A stretch of 64,000 nt of DNA from Rhizomys pruinosus. Taxonomy: Eukaryota; Chordata; Mammalia; Rodentia; Spalacidae. A program made the translations under genes and the position numbers. Below are positions 48,295 through 59,725 of this stretch, in pieces (the stretch's first letter is position 1; each line of letters starts with the position of its first letter). The DNA lies in the NCBI GenBank assembly GCA_009823505.1, contig VZQC01004717.1, forward strand, positions 608,823 to 672,822. The letters are read 5' to 3'. The notes under the pieces were generated by a model, which was not told the origin of the DNA, did no database searches, and saw only the letters and a program-made list of their open reading frames with translations.

Positions 48295-48379
48295 CTGGGC
48301 CAAGATAAAAAGCAACAATTTTGAACAATAATTTTCTTACTTACAACCTCAAGTGTATTCCACCATTGAAAATACCAAC

Positions 48380-48496
48380 CTCTGCTTTCAAATCTGAACG
48401 GATTCGCACCACACATCTTTGAACAGCCATTTGAAAAGTAAAGCTAATAACACCTTTAATTTTTAACAAAGCCTCTTCACACAGATTTCTCCGAGA
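48380..48496 (-). CDS. Armc1: Armc1 internal coding exon
   Basis: A 117-bp, 39-codon exon with AG at 48497-48498 and donor GTTGGT. It encodes [16 protein letters not shown] to IRSDLKAE. The beta-alpha-beta pattern (VISFTF and CVVRI) resembles a heavy-metal-associated-type fold without the metal-binding CxxC; this fold reading is inference. It is in phase with both neighbours. Confidence 0.94.
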
Positions 48497-49106
48497 CTGA
48501 AAAAGTAAAAAGCAAACTGTTATTAAAATAGGTAATAAAAAGAACTAAATCAACTTAATAAATAAATCATACTGAACTAATCATTAGTCATGTGTCACTT
48601 AATGACACAGATATGGTTTAACAAATGCACCATTACCATAGAGTGATTTAACACAAAGCTAGATGACAAAACCTACCCACATGAAGGCTACATGCACGCA
48701 GCCTGCAATCCTGCAACAGTATGTTCCTATACTAAATATTGTAGGGAATTATAACATAAGTACGTACTTAGCTAACTAAACATGTCTAATAATATAATAA
48801 CAGCTCTACAATCCTATGGGGCCACAATGCCATATGTGGTCCACTGTTCACAGTAACATGAAACATCATTACATGTTATGTAGTACATGATTCTATTTTG
48901 ATGGGAAGAGAAGAAAATGTGTTTCAGTACAAATGGGAAGGACTTAGGTTCATTATATTGTATATAGTCAACAGAATAGTAATTCCTGATATATTTTAAA
49001 CTTCGATATTAATACCTAGTTTTTTTATAAATTTCATCAAAAAGAAGTCAGCCAATGCTAATGTATATCTTAAAAAGAATAAATGAATAATACAAAACAA
49101 AGTGCC
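48497..49106 (-). other. Armc1 intron, no feature seen
   Basis: AT-rich, no repeat recognised. Confidence 0.5.
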
Positions 49107-49350
49107 AAGGCTGGGTGTGGGGGTGTATGCCTTTAATCCCAGCACAAACCAAATAATAAAATCCAATGGCTCAGCAGGTAAGAACACTTGGTGTACAAGA
49201 ATGAGGGCCTAAATTCAAATCCCCAGAGCCCATGTAAGAAACCAGAAGAGGCAGAGGCAGGCAGATCTCTGTGAGTTCAAAGCCAGCCTGATTTACATAG
49301 TGAGTTCCAGGTCAGCTGGGGCTACACAGAGACCCTGCCTCCAAACAAAC
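49107..49350 (+). mobile_element. B1 SINE interrupted by a templated insertion
   Basis: B1 halves at 49107-49143 (ggctgggtgtgggggtg to aatcccagc) and 49246-49350 (gaggcagaggcaggcag to ctgcctcc), with foreign sequence between them that replaces a few B1 bases. Confidence 0.93.
49144..49245 (-). repeat. 102-bp inverted copy of 50602-50718
   Basis: Starts acaaaccaaataataaaatc and ends catgtaagaaaccag. It is the reverse complement of 50602-50718 with three mismatches and a clean 15-bp deletion. The copy includes non-SINE flank, so it is not an independent SINE insertion. Confidence 0.92.
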
Positions 49351-49636
49351 AAAAAGAACAAAGTGCCAAAGACAGAAAAAAGGTTCCTCTAGCTTAAAGG
49401 TGAGCGAACTATAGACTATCAGCTGTTTTTGTAAAGTTCTACAAAACAGCCAGGTCCATTTTCTTCTTATCTCACTCTAGTTTCACACTAAAGCAGAGTA
49501 AGTAATTATAACAGAAACCATAAGGCATGCCCAAAACATTCACTCTCTGGCTGTCTGTTTTAGCTTGAAAACTACTCTTGGTGGGCCCAGTGGATGGATC
49601 CACACTGAAGGACACAAATCATATCTATAGGCAGTA
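49351..49636 (-). other. Armc1 intron, no feature seen
   Basis: No repeat or exon recognised. Confidence 0.4.
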
Positions 49637-49700
49637 TTATTTATATATATATATATTATATATATTATATATAATATATATATAAGTATACAGATATATA
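49637..49700. repeat. (TA)n repeat
   Basis: Alternating TA with small interruptions, self-complementary. Confidence 0.92.
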
Positions 49701-49704
49701 CGAT

Positions 49705-49822
49705 AGTACATTAAATTGGGTAGGGGACTGGAGGAGGAGGTATGAATAGGGGAGAGATTCTAAATACCATCAAACTATATTGTATGAAAACCACAAAAAT
49801 CCAATTAAAAATAATCTCTAGG
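49705..49822 (+). mobile_element. LINE-1 3' end fragment
   Basis: Ends aactatattgtatgaaaacc then ccaattaaaaa, like the other L1 tails here. Confidence 0.65.
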
Positions 49823-49824
49823 CT

Positions 49825-49968
49825 TGGGGCCTACAATAGTGGCACACACATTTAATCCCAGCATTCAGGAGGTAGAGGTAAGCAGAACTCCATGAATTTG
49901 AGGGCAGTATGGTCTACATAGCAAGTTCCAGGGATACATAATGAGAACCTGTCTCAAAAAAAAAAAAA
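49825..49968 (+). mobile_element. B1 SINE with target-site duplication
   Basis: ggcctacaatagtggcacac and aacctgtctcaaaa. The word aatctctaggc lies on both sides. Confidence 0.87.
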
Positions 49969-50349
49969 AAAATCTCTAGGCCACAGTTAGAATTAGTAAG
50001 CATTCAGTGTTTTAACCACTGACCCTTAGACTACCTGGTATTTAGACTATTATTTCATCCTTTATTCATTCCATTTCCAGTGGGTACCAACTGTAATCTC
50101 AAGCATTCAATTCCTTTGCTGGAGTTCACTGCAAACACACAACCTTCAATGATTTGATGCAAGGTGCTAATTATTCCGGACTTACACCACTGTTGCTTCT
50201 ACTTGTCTCCCCTATCTCCAATGTCCAGGGCCTGTAAAACTAAGAGACTGCTTTCTGCTTGACCCTCAGGAGACTATCACTTCAGCCACTTTATAGCCCG
50301 TAGTTTAGATTTTGACAAGCTCAATCTTATAGTATATTTAAGCTATATT
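49969..50349 (-). other. Armc1 intron, no feature seen
   Basis: No repeat or exon recognised. Confidence 0.4.
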
Positions 50350-50694
50350 TTTGTGTGTAGTTTGTTGGTTTGTGTGGATGTATATGTGTGTATGGGTGGA
50401 CACACCTATGCATGGATGTATCCTTCAGGAAGGCACTGAATGTCCTACTCTATCAACTGTCCATCTTATTCTATTGAGATCGAGTCTGTCATTGATCATA
50501 CAGATAGGCTGGCAAACAACAAACCCGAGCAATTCTCTTGTCTCCCTCCCACCCCCATATACAACACACCACTGGGAATACAGGTGAACCTGCAACTGCA
50601 CCTGGCTTCTTACATGGGCTCTGGGGATTTGAATTCAGGCCCTCATGCTTGTACACCAAGTGTTCTTACCTGCTGAGCCATCTCCCTATCCCCT
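50350..50694 (-). mobile_element. B4/RSINE-like SINE, antisense
   Basis: 5' end on the minus strand is ggggatagggagatggctc, with a ctctggggatttgaattcag box on plus. Its right end plus 24 bp of flank is the source of the inverted copy at 49144. Confidence 0.65.
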
Positions 50695-50999
50695 ATTGGA
50701 TTTTATTATTTGGTTTGTCTCAGCTTTAAAGAAATAATTGGTATTTATATTCAACAAAATTAACAAGGTATATAGCAGATGGTTTATCTATCTTAATATA
50801 TTTCATGCAACCAATTTTCATGTATCAGGTAGATAAAAAGGAAAAACAGAGAACATCTCTAGCCCATATACTCTCTGCTTCCAGGCCACAGTAAGGTGCC
50901 ATCCTCCCCCACACTGCTCTGTCAAGATGCATCACATGTTTCAGGTCCTTGGCACTAAGGGACCATGAACTAAAACCTGTAAGCTAAAATAAATAATCC

Positions 51000-51245
51000 C
51001 TTTCTGGTGTTATTTACATTCCTACCAGCAGTGGATGAGTGTTCCCCTTTCCCCACACCCTCTCCAGTATTTAATATTTGTTTTCTTGATCCTTGCCAGC
51101 CTTATCAGGGTGAGCTGATATCTTTAAAGTAGTTAATTTGCATTTCCTTAATTATTAGCGATGTTGAACACTTTTTAAGATGTTTCTCAGCCAGCTCTAT
51201 TTTCCTCACTTGAGAAGTCTCTGCTCAGCTCTTCACTCCATCTTT
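51000..51245 (-). mobile_element. LINE-1 ORF2 fragment, antisense
   Basis: gagtgttcccctttccccac and agctgatatctttaaagtag are antisense L1 ORF2 phrases. The element runs into the gap. Confidence 0.78.
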
Positions 51246-51261
51246 TTTTTTTTTTTTTTTT

Positions 51262-52130
51262 NNNNNNNNNNNNNNNNNNNNNNNNNNNNNNNNNNNNNNN
51301 NNNNNNNNNNNNNNNNNNNNNNNNNNNNNNNNNNNNNNNNNNNNNNNNNNNNNNNNNNNNNNNNNNNNNNNNNNNNNNNNNNNNNNNNNNNNNNNNNNNN
51401 NNNNNNNNNNNNNNNNNNNNNNNNNNNNNNNNNNNNNNNNNNNNNNNNNNNNNNNNNNNNNNNNNNNNNNNNNNNNNNNNNNNNNNNNNNNNNNNNNNNN
51501 NNNNNNNNNNNNNNNNNNNNNNNNNNNNNNNNNNNNNNNNNNNNNNNNNNNNNNNNNNNNNNNNNNNNNNNNNNNNNNNNNNNNNNNNNNNNNNNNNNNN
51601 NNNNNNNNNNNNNNNNNNNNNNNNNNNNNNNNNNNNNNNNNNNNNNNNNNNNNNNNNNNNNNNNNNNNNNNNNNNNNNNNNNNNNNNNNNNNNNNNNNNN
51701 NNNNNNNNNNNNNNNNNNNNNNNNNNNNNNNNNNNNNNNNNNNNNNNNNNNNNNNNNNNNNNNNNNNNNNNNNNNNNNNNNNNNNNNNNNNNNNNNNNNN
51801 NNNNNNNNNNNNNNNNNNNNNNNNNNNNNNNNNNNNNNNNNNNNNNNNNNNNNNNNNNNNNNNNNNNNNNNNNNNNNNNNNNNNNNNNNNNNNNNNNNNN
51901 NNNNNNNNNNNNNNNNNNNNNNNNNNNNNNNNNNNNNNNNNNNNNNNNNNNNNNNNNNNNNNNNNNNNNNNNNNNNNNNNNNNNNNNNNNNNNNNNNNNN
52001 NNNNNNNNNNNNNNNNNNNNNNNNNNNNNNNNNNNNNNNNNNNNNNNNNNNNNNNNNNNNNNNNNNNNNNNNNNNNNNNNNNNNNNNNNNNNNNNNNNNN
52101 NNNNNNNNNNNNNNNNNNNNNNNNNNNNNN
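51262..52130. other. Assembly gap (869 N)
   Basis: N run entered through poly-T inside a transposable element, in an Armc1 intron. The long frames across it are artefacts. Confidence 0.99.
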
Positions 52131-52319
52131 TATGGTCTTTTCATCAGCTCAGGACCCCAAATGGGTGTCTCCTCTGAAGCCCCAGATGTCAGAATTAACT
52201 CTGTTAGTCTGACCCACGGTGGCCGAATTACGATAACTCACAAAGAAGATCCCTCTGCCTTCTGGCATCCTAAAAGTGCTAGGATTTATTTAAGGTGCTT
52301 GTGTGCCCACCATGCCCAG

Positions 52320-52323
<4 letters not shown>
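52131..52323 (-). mobile_element. B1 SINE, antisense, error-laden
   Basis: Core motifs are recognisable (aagtgctaggatt, ccaccatgcccagct) but spread out by extra bases. Confidence 0.7.

Positions 52324-52390
<67 letters not shown>
52324..52390. repeat. 67-bp T homopolymer
   Basis: Unbroken T run just right of the gap. It is far longer than any other A/T run here and probably not accurate in length. Confidence 0.9.
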
Positions 52391-52391
<1 letters not shown>

Positions 52392-52555
52392 ATAGTTTAT
52401 ATTTGGAGCAGTGTAATGCTCTGTCAGACTGTTCATGCAGTGGAAGTTTTCCTCCACTCTGCGGGTTTTCTCTTCACTTCCCGGTTTCTTTTGTGTACAG
52501 AAAACTTCTTGAGTTTAATCATTTAATAAGTTTAAACTAAAAGTTTTTCTCTGGG

Positions 52556-52805
52556 GCGATAGGAGAGATGGCCTAGCGGTTTGTTAAGAGCGCCAAACTT
52601 CCTTACAGAGGACCCCGGGGGTCTGATCCCCAAGCACCCACATGGCCGCGGAGAACCGTTCTGAAACCTCCAATGCAGTCAGAAACCTCCAGGTCCAGGG
52701 GAAGCCAACTCGACGCGCACTCTGCCCCCTGGCGTTGCACGAACAAGTGTGCACAAACTGGCATGCAGAAGTACATTCATACACTACAGAAATAAAATTA
52801 AAAAA
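52556..52805 (+). mobile_element. B2/B3-type SINE, error-laden
   Basis: gagagatggcctagcggttt start and acattcatacac end, with many insertions in between. Confidence 0.8.
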
Positions 52806-53240
52806 AAAAGGCATTTTTTGCTTTTATCCTCATGCCATTTGTCCTTGTTTTGCCCAACTTTTTCTCTATCACCTTCAGACGTTTTTTCTTTTTGGGTTTT
52901 TTCTTTTCGTTTTATTCTTTGGAGTATTTTTTTTGTACAGGGTGAGAGTTGCGGGTTTAATTTTATTCTTCTACAAGTGCGGTGATCCAGCTTATTTGCC
53001 CACACACCTCATTCTAGATGTGAACGATTTGGTCTTTCCTCCACTTGGTCTTTTGTTGGCCCCCCCTGTCAAATTATGAGGTGGCAAAACCAAAATTGTA
53101 GTGTCTCCAGGTTGGATCTTGCGCTTTTGTTCCCTTGGTCACCAGGGTCTGTTGTTGTTGCCAGTACCCAGAGTTGTTTTAAATTCATACTATAGCCTTT
53201 CTTAGTTAGTTTGATTTGCTTCTGGTATAGACAATCCCCC
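52806..53240. other. Low-quality intronic sequence
   Basis: T-rich with unusual composition; no element or exon recognised. Shares the noisy character of the flanking SINEs. Confidence 0.4.
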
Positions 53241-53244
53241 CTGT

Positions 53245-53530
53245 AGGGGAGGAGAGAGATGGCCTAGGGGTCTGGGGGAAGAGCCGCCCCCCCTCTAAGA
53301 GCGACCTCCGGGTCTCGATTCCCTAGCACCCATCATGGCGGCCACCTTAAACCTTCGAAATTCCTCTAGGAAACTCCAGTTCAGGGAATCCGACACACCC
53401 TCTTCTGCTCCTCTGGCCTGTGGCATTGCAGCGACACAGGCGCACAAATCCTGCATGGACCAGACAGGAGAGTGCACCGAATAGCACACCGGAAGAAATT
53501 AAAAATAAAACAAAAAATATTTTTAACGAT
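53245..53530 (+). mobile_element. B2/B3-type SINE, error-laden
   Basis: gagagagatggcctaggggt start and body motifs in order, with extra bases and C runs. Confidence 0.75.
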
Positions 53531-53719
53531 TTACTTACTAACAAAAAAAAAAAAGGAACATCCCCCTCGCTATTGCTCTTTTTACTCAGGGCTGCTTTTG
53601 GCTTATTTCGGGCGTCGTTTGCTCTTGTTTCCTGGTTACATATGGAACTGTTTAAGAATTTTTTTTTTTTTTTTTCCCATCAGTAAAAAAAAAAAAAAAA
53701 AAAAAGAAAAAAATCACTT

Positions 53720-54120
53720 CAAATCCACAAGGAAGGCTGGAAAATAACAAGTGTGGAAGAGTACATGCAAAAACTAGGCCCTTCATATAATGCTGGGGGA
53801 TCATAACATGGTGCAGCCATTGGTGAACAACCTGAGAGGTCATTAAAATATTAAATCTAGAATTACCAAATGACTGAGCAATATAACCTGGTATGTACCC
53901 AAGAGGACTTGAACATCTGTCAACACCAAAACATAAATGCATGATCATAAGCAAGTTCCTAAGAGCCAAAATGTAGAAGAAATTCAACTGTCCATCAACT
54001 GACAAGTAGATAAGCAGGGGATGCATATATTTTCCATGGAATACTATACAAAGAGGATGCAATGACATACGCTACAACACAGATGAACCCTCAGAAGTTA
54101 TGGTGAGTGATAAGCTATAA
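53720..54120 (+). mobile_element. LINE-1 ORF2 3' fragment
   Basis: caactgtccatcaactgaca, then ccatggaatactatacaaag. Broken frames. Confidence 0.8.
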
Positions 54121-54204
54121 CCTATCTATATAAATTATAACTCTAACTGTGGCTCTGTCTGCTTCTCCTTGCATTTCTGTAAGTTCGGGCATTTTGGTTC
54201 ATGT

Positions 54205-54415
54205 ATTTTTTTTTTATGTGTATGAGTGTACTGTCTGCATGTAGGTTTGTGCACCTGTGTCGTGCAATGCTGCAGAGGTCAGAAGAGGGCATCAGATTCC
54301 CCTGGAACTGGAGTTAAAGACAGTTATTAGCCGCCATGTGGGTGCTGGGAATCGAACCCAGGTCTACTGCAAGAGCAGTTGGCACCCTTAACTGCTGAGC
54401 CATCTCTCCAGCCCC
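54205..54415 (-). mobile_element. B2/B3-type SINE, antisense, with target-site duplication
   Basis: Near-consensus. Flanked by ggttcatgtattttt on both sides. Confidence 0.95.
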
Positions 54416-54618
54416 CGGTTCATGTATTTTTAAGCTCTATTTAGGAGCATGAAGATTTCAAACTGTTACATCCTCTGATTAACCTCTATCCCCAAATGAC
54501 CTATTTTCATTAGCATAAAATACTGACATTGCACCGGTTTTTAAAAGAATGTTAGTGACAAAGTATCTGGTGATATTTCTCTCTGCCATCTTACCAATAA
54601 CATTTATAAAAATCTTAC

Positions 54619-54808
54619 CGTATCATCAAGACCATCTATGTGCAAAACCACTGTTTTGGCACGTTTGTTTGTAGTTCCCAGAAAAAACTGAGCTTTCCTT
54701 CGACGTGAATTCATTTCATTAAAACTATCACCATCAGCCATACTGGAGGACTGAAGAATGTCATAGATTTCAGAGGCCAGAAGTTTTGTTTCTCCTGGAG
54801 TTGTAGTC
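54619..54808 (-). CDS. Armc1: Armc1 internal coding exon
   Basis: A 190-bp exon with AG acceptor at 54809-54810 and donor GTAAGA. The first base completes a lysine codon from the upstream exon, then 63 codons run from [19 protein letters not shown] through [10 protein letters not shown] to [11 protein letters not shown]. It covers the end of the armadillo-like region and the first strand of the HMA-like fold. Intact and highly recognisable; this is the strongest single piece of evidence for Armc1. The frame extending to 54894 is read into the intron. Confidence 0.96.
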
Positions 54809-55015
54809 CTTGAAAAGACATGCATAAATATAATCACTTGAACTTGAACTGACTCTAATTTATTCTCAATTTTGATGAGTTTTGCTTCTTTCATTCTGAT
54901 GCCTTATTCAATTCAAATACAGTGAATCTTAGAATAATCAATAATGGGGACTGGGTATGAAGTTCAGTTGGCAGTTCCAGCATGCATCAAGCCCTGGGTA
55001 TTATTTCCACATAAA

Positions 55016-55145
55016 CAGGTGTGGTGGCACTGGCCTATAATCACAGCACTCAGGAGGTAGAAGCAGGAAGATCAGAAGTTCAGTCATCTTTAGCTATAGA
55101 GGTCTGAGATCAGCCTAGGATTCATGAGACACTGCTTAAGAAGGA
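55016..55145 (+). mobile_element. B1 SINE, diverged
   Basis: acaggtgtggtggcactggc and atgagacactgcttaag. Merges into a GGA-rich repeat. Confidence 0.72.
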
Positions 55146-55255
55146 TGAGGACAAGGGGGTTGAGGGGGGAGGAAGAGGAGGAAGGAAGGGGAAAAGGAGG
55201 AGGAAAAGGAGGAGGAAGAGGAGGAGGGAGGGAGATGAAGGGAGAGAGGAGGATC
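55146..55255 (+). repeat. (GGA)n-like purine repeat
   Basis: About 110 bp of A/G only, polypurine on the plus strand; triplex-prone composition. Confidence 0.93.
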
Positions 55256-55309
55256 AACAATAATGGAGGAAAATAGCTCATGTCTGCAGTGATCCTCCCC
55301 TCAACTACA

Positions 55310-55437
55310 ACAGGATCTCACACAGCCCAGGCTCCCTGCATACTTTCTATGCAGTAGGAGCTGGCCTTGAACTCCTTGATCTTTCTACATACACCTTTCA
55401 AATACTATAATTACAGACAAGAGCCACTACTAGCTGG
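55310..55437 (-). mobile_element. Degenerate B1-like SINE, antisense
   Basis: acaggatctcacacagccc, ggccttgaactccttgatc. Confidence 0.55.
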
Positions 55438-55799
55438 CTAGCTAGTAAACAATGGCTAGCTTGAAACAATCTTAATAATTTCATTCAAAATATGGGATTT
55501 GTTGAGATTCAAATTTTATACTAGAGTAACACCAAAGTGTATTCAATCAAAATAAAAATCACTGAATAGGAAACCAACTAACAAGATCAGGTTACATAAT
55601 CTCTCTGATCATCACCACCACAACCTGTGCTCAAACCTTCTCTCTTCTATCACTATAGGTACTTGTTTTTAAAGTTGATTTTGAATTTCAGAGGTACGAG
55701 AACTGCAATGCAGACACCTTACAATGTTTGAAAATAACCCAATGAGATGGAAACTCCTGCTGGCAAGAGTATTGATGCCATTAAAAAAATATATTAACA
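55438..55799 (-). other. Armc1 intron, no feature seen
   Basis: No repeat or exon recognised. Confidence 0.4.
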
Positions 55800-56060
55800 G
55801 GGCTGGGGAGATGACTCAATGGGTCTTTGCTCATTGTCAGCATGCCGCATGCAAGCATGAGGACCAGAGTTTGGATCCTCAGCATCAAGGGAATGCTAGT
55901 TAGGCATGGAATCTTAGCAGTCAGTGGACAGACAGGTGAAGCAAGCTGCCTAGCTAGACTAACCACACTGGTGAACTCAGCTCATGTGAGAGACTGCCTC
56001 AATACATAATGTGGAGAGTGATCAAGGAAAAATCCCCAATGCAATCTCTGGACTCCACAC
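55800..56060 (+). mobile_element. B4/RSINE-like SINE
   Basis: gggctggggagatgactcaa start; ggtgaactcagctcatgtg and atgtggagagtgatcaagg near the end. Confidence 0.62.
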
Positions 56061-56671
56061 ACAAAGTGCCTCTGAAATAAAGGAAAGAGCAAAATAGACC
56101 AGGCAAATGGAAATAAGGAGAGCAGAACTTATGTACTGACATCAAACAAAGAACAACTCCAACCCTAAGATGAAGAATTCAAATAATGGATATATTTAAC
56201 AAATAACACATGGTATAACTACATATATATATAGCAAACAAAGGGAGAAAAAATATAAAGCAAATGTGGTAAAATGTTAAAATAAAGAGAATCCAAGTAT
56301 GACCTTCATAGTGATTCTTTGTACTAATTTTATAACAAAATTTTTATTTATTTGTGTAAGTGGGTTTGCACATACCAATGTACATGTACTTCTAAAAGAG
56401 CTGCAGGACCAAATTAAAAAGGAGCATGCAATGAATGTTTTATTATTAAAGAAGTAAGCAGCCACCACAATGTTCTAAATATATATATACTTTATATGGA
56501 TACTTTATTTGATTTAAAGGAAAAATAAGCCATTTCCAGAAGTGGCTTAGATCCCCTTCAAAAAAGGCCTACAACTTTTAGTGACAAAGATCTGCCCTGC
56601 CAAGGCACCAGATCAAATGGACTTCAGCCCCTCTCCACCTTCAAGCCTCTGAATAAAATGGTTTGAAAACA
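56061..56671 (-). other. Armc1 intron, no feature seen
   Basis: AT-rich. The short frame at 56277-56468 is unsupported. Confidence 0.4.

Positions 56672-56709
<38 letters not shown>
56672..56709 (+). repeat. (CA)n microsatellite
   Basis: Uninterrupted alternating CA, followed by a small B2-like remnant (aaatggctcagaggtta). Confidence 0.97.
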
Positions 56710-56710
<1 letters not shown>

Positions 56711-56819
56711 TATGGTCCAGTAAAATGGCTCAGAGGTTAAAGGTGCCTGCTCAAGTTGTCCTCTGAGTACAGGCATGGCATGCACACAAGTAAAACAAAT
56801 GTAAAAATAAAATTAAGGC

Positions 56820-57395
56820 CTCTGTCCTTCAGCTAGTCACAGCACCAGCTAGAGCAGCTTTGGGAGACACCACAAACTGGGGTTGGGGGGTAGGATTTTT
56901 TCTAATCATCAACTCCTAGTAAGATCTGTCATTTCTGCTCAAGGCAAGACTCGAGGCAAGGTATTGCTCTCTTGGAACTCCCCACTGGCTGGCTGTCGGG
57001 TTTGTAAGGTAACCAACCAGAGGCTCTCTTGCTTACCTGCTTCCTCTCTTGTCAGCTCTGCAATGTAGTCTGGAGACTTTCTCTGCCCAATCCTGCTCAC
57101 CCTTCTTCATCTCCAAGATATTAACCCACAATAATCTAATCTATTTCTAACTTAGTCTTAGATCACCTTCTCTGATGATCTGTCAAGATAACGATTAAAA
57201 TTCCTTTTATAAAGCAATTTCCCTAATTTACTGATATTGCTTGTCCATATGCATAGACTTAACCACACCCTTGAACCAACGGAAGATAAATTATTTTCCA
57301 GGTTTAACTTATAATCCCTCTGAACTTACTATAAATTTTTAAAGTTCAAATATAAAGTGTATTTGAATTTTCCAATATTATTTTTGGATTTGTTT
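56820..57395 (-). other. Armc1 intron, no feature seen
   Basis: No repeat or exon recognised. Confidence 0.4.
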
Positions 57396-57485
57396 TTAGA
57401 CAGTCTCTCTAAAACCCTAGATGACCTGTAACTCCTGGCAAGCCTTTTGAGTGCTGTGACTGTAGGTATGAGCCACCATGCCTAC
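57396..57485 (-). mobile_element. Degenerate B1-like SINE, antisense
   Basis: ttttagacagtctctctaaa to tatgagccaccatgcct. Confidence 0.6.
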
Positions 57486-57529
57486 ATTACTTTGACCTCT
57501 AATTGCTTGCATTTTTGTTATTAATTGCT

Positions 57530-57718
57530 TTTATTTTTTTTTTATTTTTTATGTGTATGAATGTACTGTCTGCATGTAGGTTTGTGCACCCGTGTCATGC
57601 AATGCCGAGGAGGTCAGAAGAGGGCGTCGGATTTCCCTGGAACAGGAGTTAAAGACGGTTCTCAGCCCCCATGTGGGAGCAGTCGGCGCTCTTAACTGCT
57701 AGGCCATCTCTCCAGCTC
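57530..57718 (-). mobile_element. B2/B3-type SINE, antisense, internally deleted, with target-site duplication
   Basis: Missing about 35 bp of the tRNA-like part. The word tgcttgcatttttgt lies on both sides (57505 and 57720). Confidence 0.92.
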
Positions 57719-57794
57719 ATGCTTGCATTTTTGTATCCTTTCAACTTCATAACTGTGCCTGTTTAAGGAATATACGTCACTCACTTGCTAAAAA

Positions 57795-57938
57795 TCACGC
57801 ACGCGCCTTTAATCCTAGCACTCGGGAGGCAGAGGCAGGTGGATCTTTGTGAGTTCAAGGCCAGCCTGGTCTACAGAGAAAGTTCCAGGACAGCTCAAAC
57901 TACAGGGAGACCGTCTCAAAAGACCAAAAAAAAAAATC
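57795..57938 (+). mobile_element. B1 SINE, 5'-truncated
   Basis: Begins at cacgcacgcgcctttaatcc and ends gtctcaaaagacc plus A tail. The word aaaatca lies on both sides. Confidence 0.92.
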
Positions 57939-58196
57939 AGGTTACATGACTCTAGGTTTCTTATCTTTCAATCAGGTTCATGAAACTCACATCAAAAGAT
58001 ACTTTGAAATACCATGTTAACGAAGGTTCTTTTGAGTAAAATCAGGATGAAATAATAAAAACATTGCACCATGCTCCCACAGTGCAGACCATCACCTGTG
58101 ACTAGTCACCTGGTTGCTCTGCTAGCAATCCAGCTTATATACTTTATAAAACTTCATACACTGCAAGATTTTTCTCTTTCAAAAAAAAAATTATAA

Positions 58197-58370
58197 GGGC
58201 TGGGAATGTAGCTCATTGGTTGAGTTCTTGATTAGCATGCTTGAATTAGCATGCTTGAAGGCCTGGGTTCCACACACCTGTAATCCCAACACTCGGGAGA
58301 CTGAGGCAGGAGGATCAGTAATTCCAAGGTCATCCTTGAGGCCAGCCTGAACTGCCTATCTCAACACGCA
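58197..58370 (+). mobile_element. B4 SINE (ID-like half fused to B1-like half)
   Basis: gggctgggaatgtagctcat (ID/tRNA-like) is joined to cacacctgtaatcccaacac (B1-like). A 15-bp word (gattagcatgcttga) is tandemly doubled inside. Confidence 0.78.
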
Positions 58371-58693
58371 CCCACGCATGCACACATGCAGAGCGTCAAT
58401 ATTTTTCTTCAGTTTTATGTATTGATGACTGTCCTATTAAACAAATACCCTTTTTTAGCACACAGAAAATATCTGAATCTTAAATATTTAGGTCCTAAAC
58501 ACAGGAGCAGCAGTTATAAAACAGAAAACAGTGGGCAATGCTTGACAGATATGGGACACCATCTTCACTAGTAACTTGTGACTTTCAACAGTAAATAACC
58601 TTAGCCCTAGTTTCTGTCACTTCTGTTGCAAATGTCCTGCAACTGTCTCTGCAACATAAGAAAAAAAAAGCAAAGGATTCTGAAATACTTTAT

Positions 58694-58940
58694 TCTTTTT
58701 TTTTAATTTTTATTTATTTATTTATGTGTATGGATGGACTGTCTGCATGTAGGTCTGTGCACCCGTGTCGTGCAATGCCTCAGAGGTCAGAAGAGGGTGT
58801 TGGATTCCCCTGGAACTGGAGTTCTCCTGGAATTGGAGTTACACGGTTCTCAGCCATTGTGTGGGTGCTGGGGATCGAACCCGGGTCCTCTGTAAGAGCA
58901 ATCAGTGCTCTTAACCACTAGGCCATCTCTCCAGTCCCTT
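58694..58940 (-). mobile_element. B2/B3-type SINE, antisense, with target-site duplication
   Basis: Near-consensus. tactttattctt lies on both sides. Overlapping frames are SINE shadows. Confidence 0.95.
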
Positions 58941-59221
58941 ACTTTATTCTTAATGTCCTCCAAATGACAGGATGAACATCGACATTTTAAATGAAATGTA
59001 AATAATTTAATAAGCACTACTGTCATACTAATGTTTATCAGTAACATAAAATAAGCAATCAAAACATTTTGATTGCAAAAGTATACCTCTTGTTAGAGTT
59101 AAAACTTCTAAATAATATTTAAAAGTTAAATAAGAAAATGCAATTTCAGTGACTTTTCAGTCATCACTTTGAACAGATCAGTTTTTCTACTGCATCAGGG
59201 GACACTACCTTTCGTACTTAC
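58941..59221 (-). other. Armc1 intron, no feature seen
   Basis: AT-rich, leading to the donor of the next exon. Confidence 0.4.
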
Positions 59222-59313
59222 TTCTGTATAACATTTTGCAAGCTTAGCATCATACCCAGTTCTCCTTTCATCTTTTCTCTGTTCGCACGACATTCTGCCA
59301 GATATCGGAGAGC
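59222..59313 (-). CDS. Armc1: Armc1 internal coding exon
   Basis: A 92-bp exon with AG acceptor at 59314-59315 and donor GTAAGT. It reads [16 protein letters not shown] to SLQNVIQK, with the last codon split across the junction to 54808. This is the armadillo-like helical part of the protein. Intact. The two or so upstream coding exons (N-terminus) are not in the window. Confidence 0.94.
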
Positions 59314-59725
59314 CTACAGCGAAACAACAGGTTAGTTAACATGTCCAGGCTGTTCAAAAAGAAAACCACTTCTAACTTACTGCAAGAGAAAAACACAGGG
59401 TTTTATTTTCAGCATCAACAGATTCTTTAAATGTAGCATTCAAAATCTTCTCCTGGGGTTGCCATAGCTGAGTGTGCTCTTTGAATGAAGACTCCTACCT
59501 TACCTGCAAAATTAGCTTGTTCTGGTTTTATTTTTATCATTTCATCCTGATGACACAAAGAACTAACTACATTCCACTTATTATCTCAAGGAGGAGTCCC
59601 AACAGCCATCAATTTCCATAAATGCTTTTCGCACATTAATTAAAATAAATTGCTGGGGAACAAAGCATACAGAGAATTTTCTTTTTTTTTTTTTTTCAGA
59701 GAACTTTATAAAAATGAACTGATTC
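59314..59725 (-). other. Armc1 intron, no feature seen
   Basis: No repeat or exon recognised except a T run near 59682. Confidence 0.4.

Noticed and set aside
51180..52526. 448-codon open frame
   Set aside because: It runs across the N gap and a poly-T tract; there is no real coding sequence.
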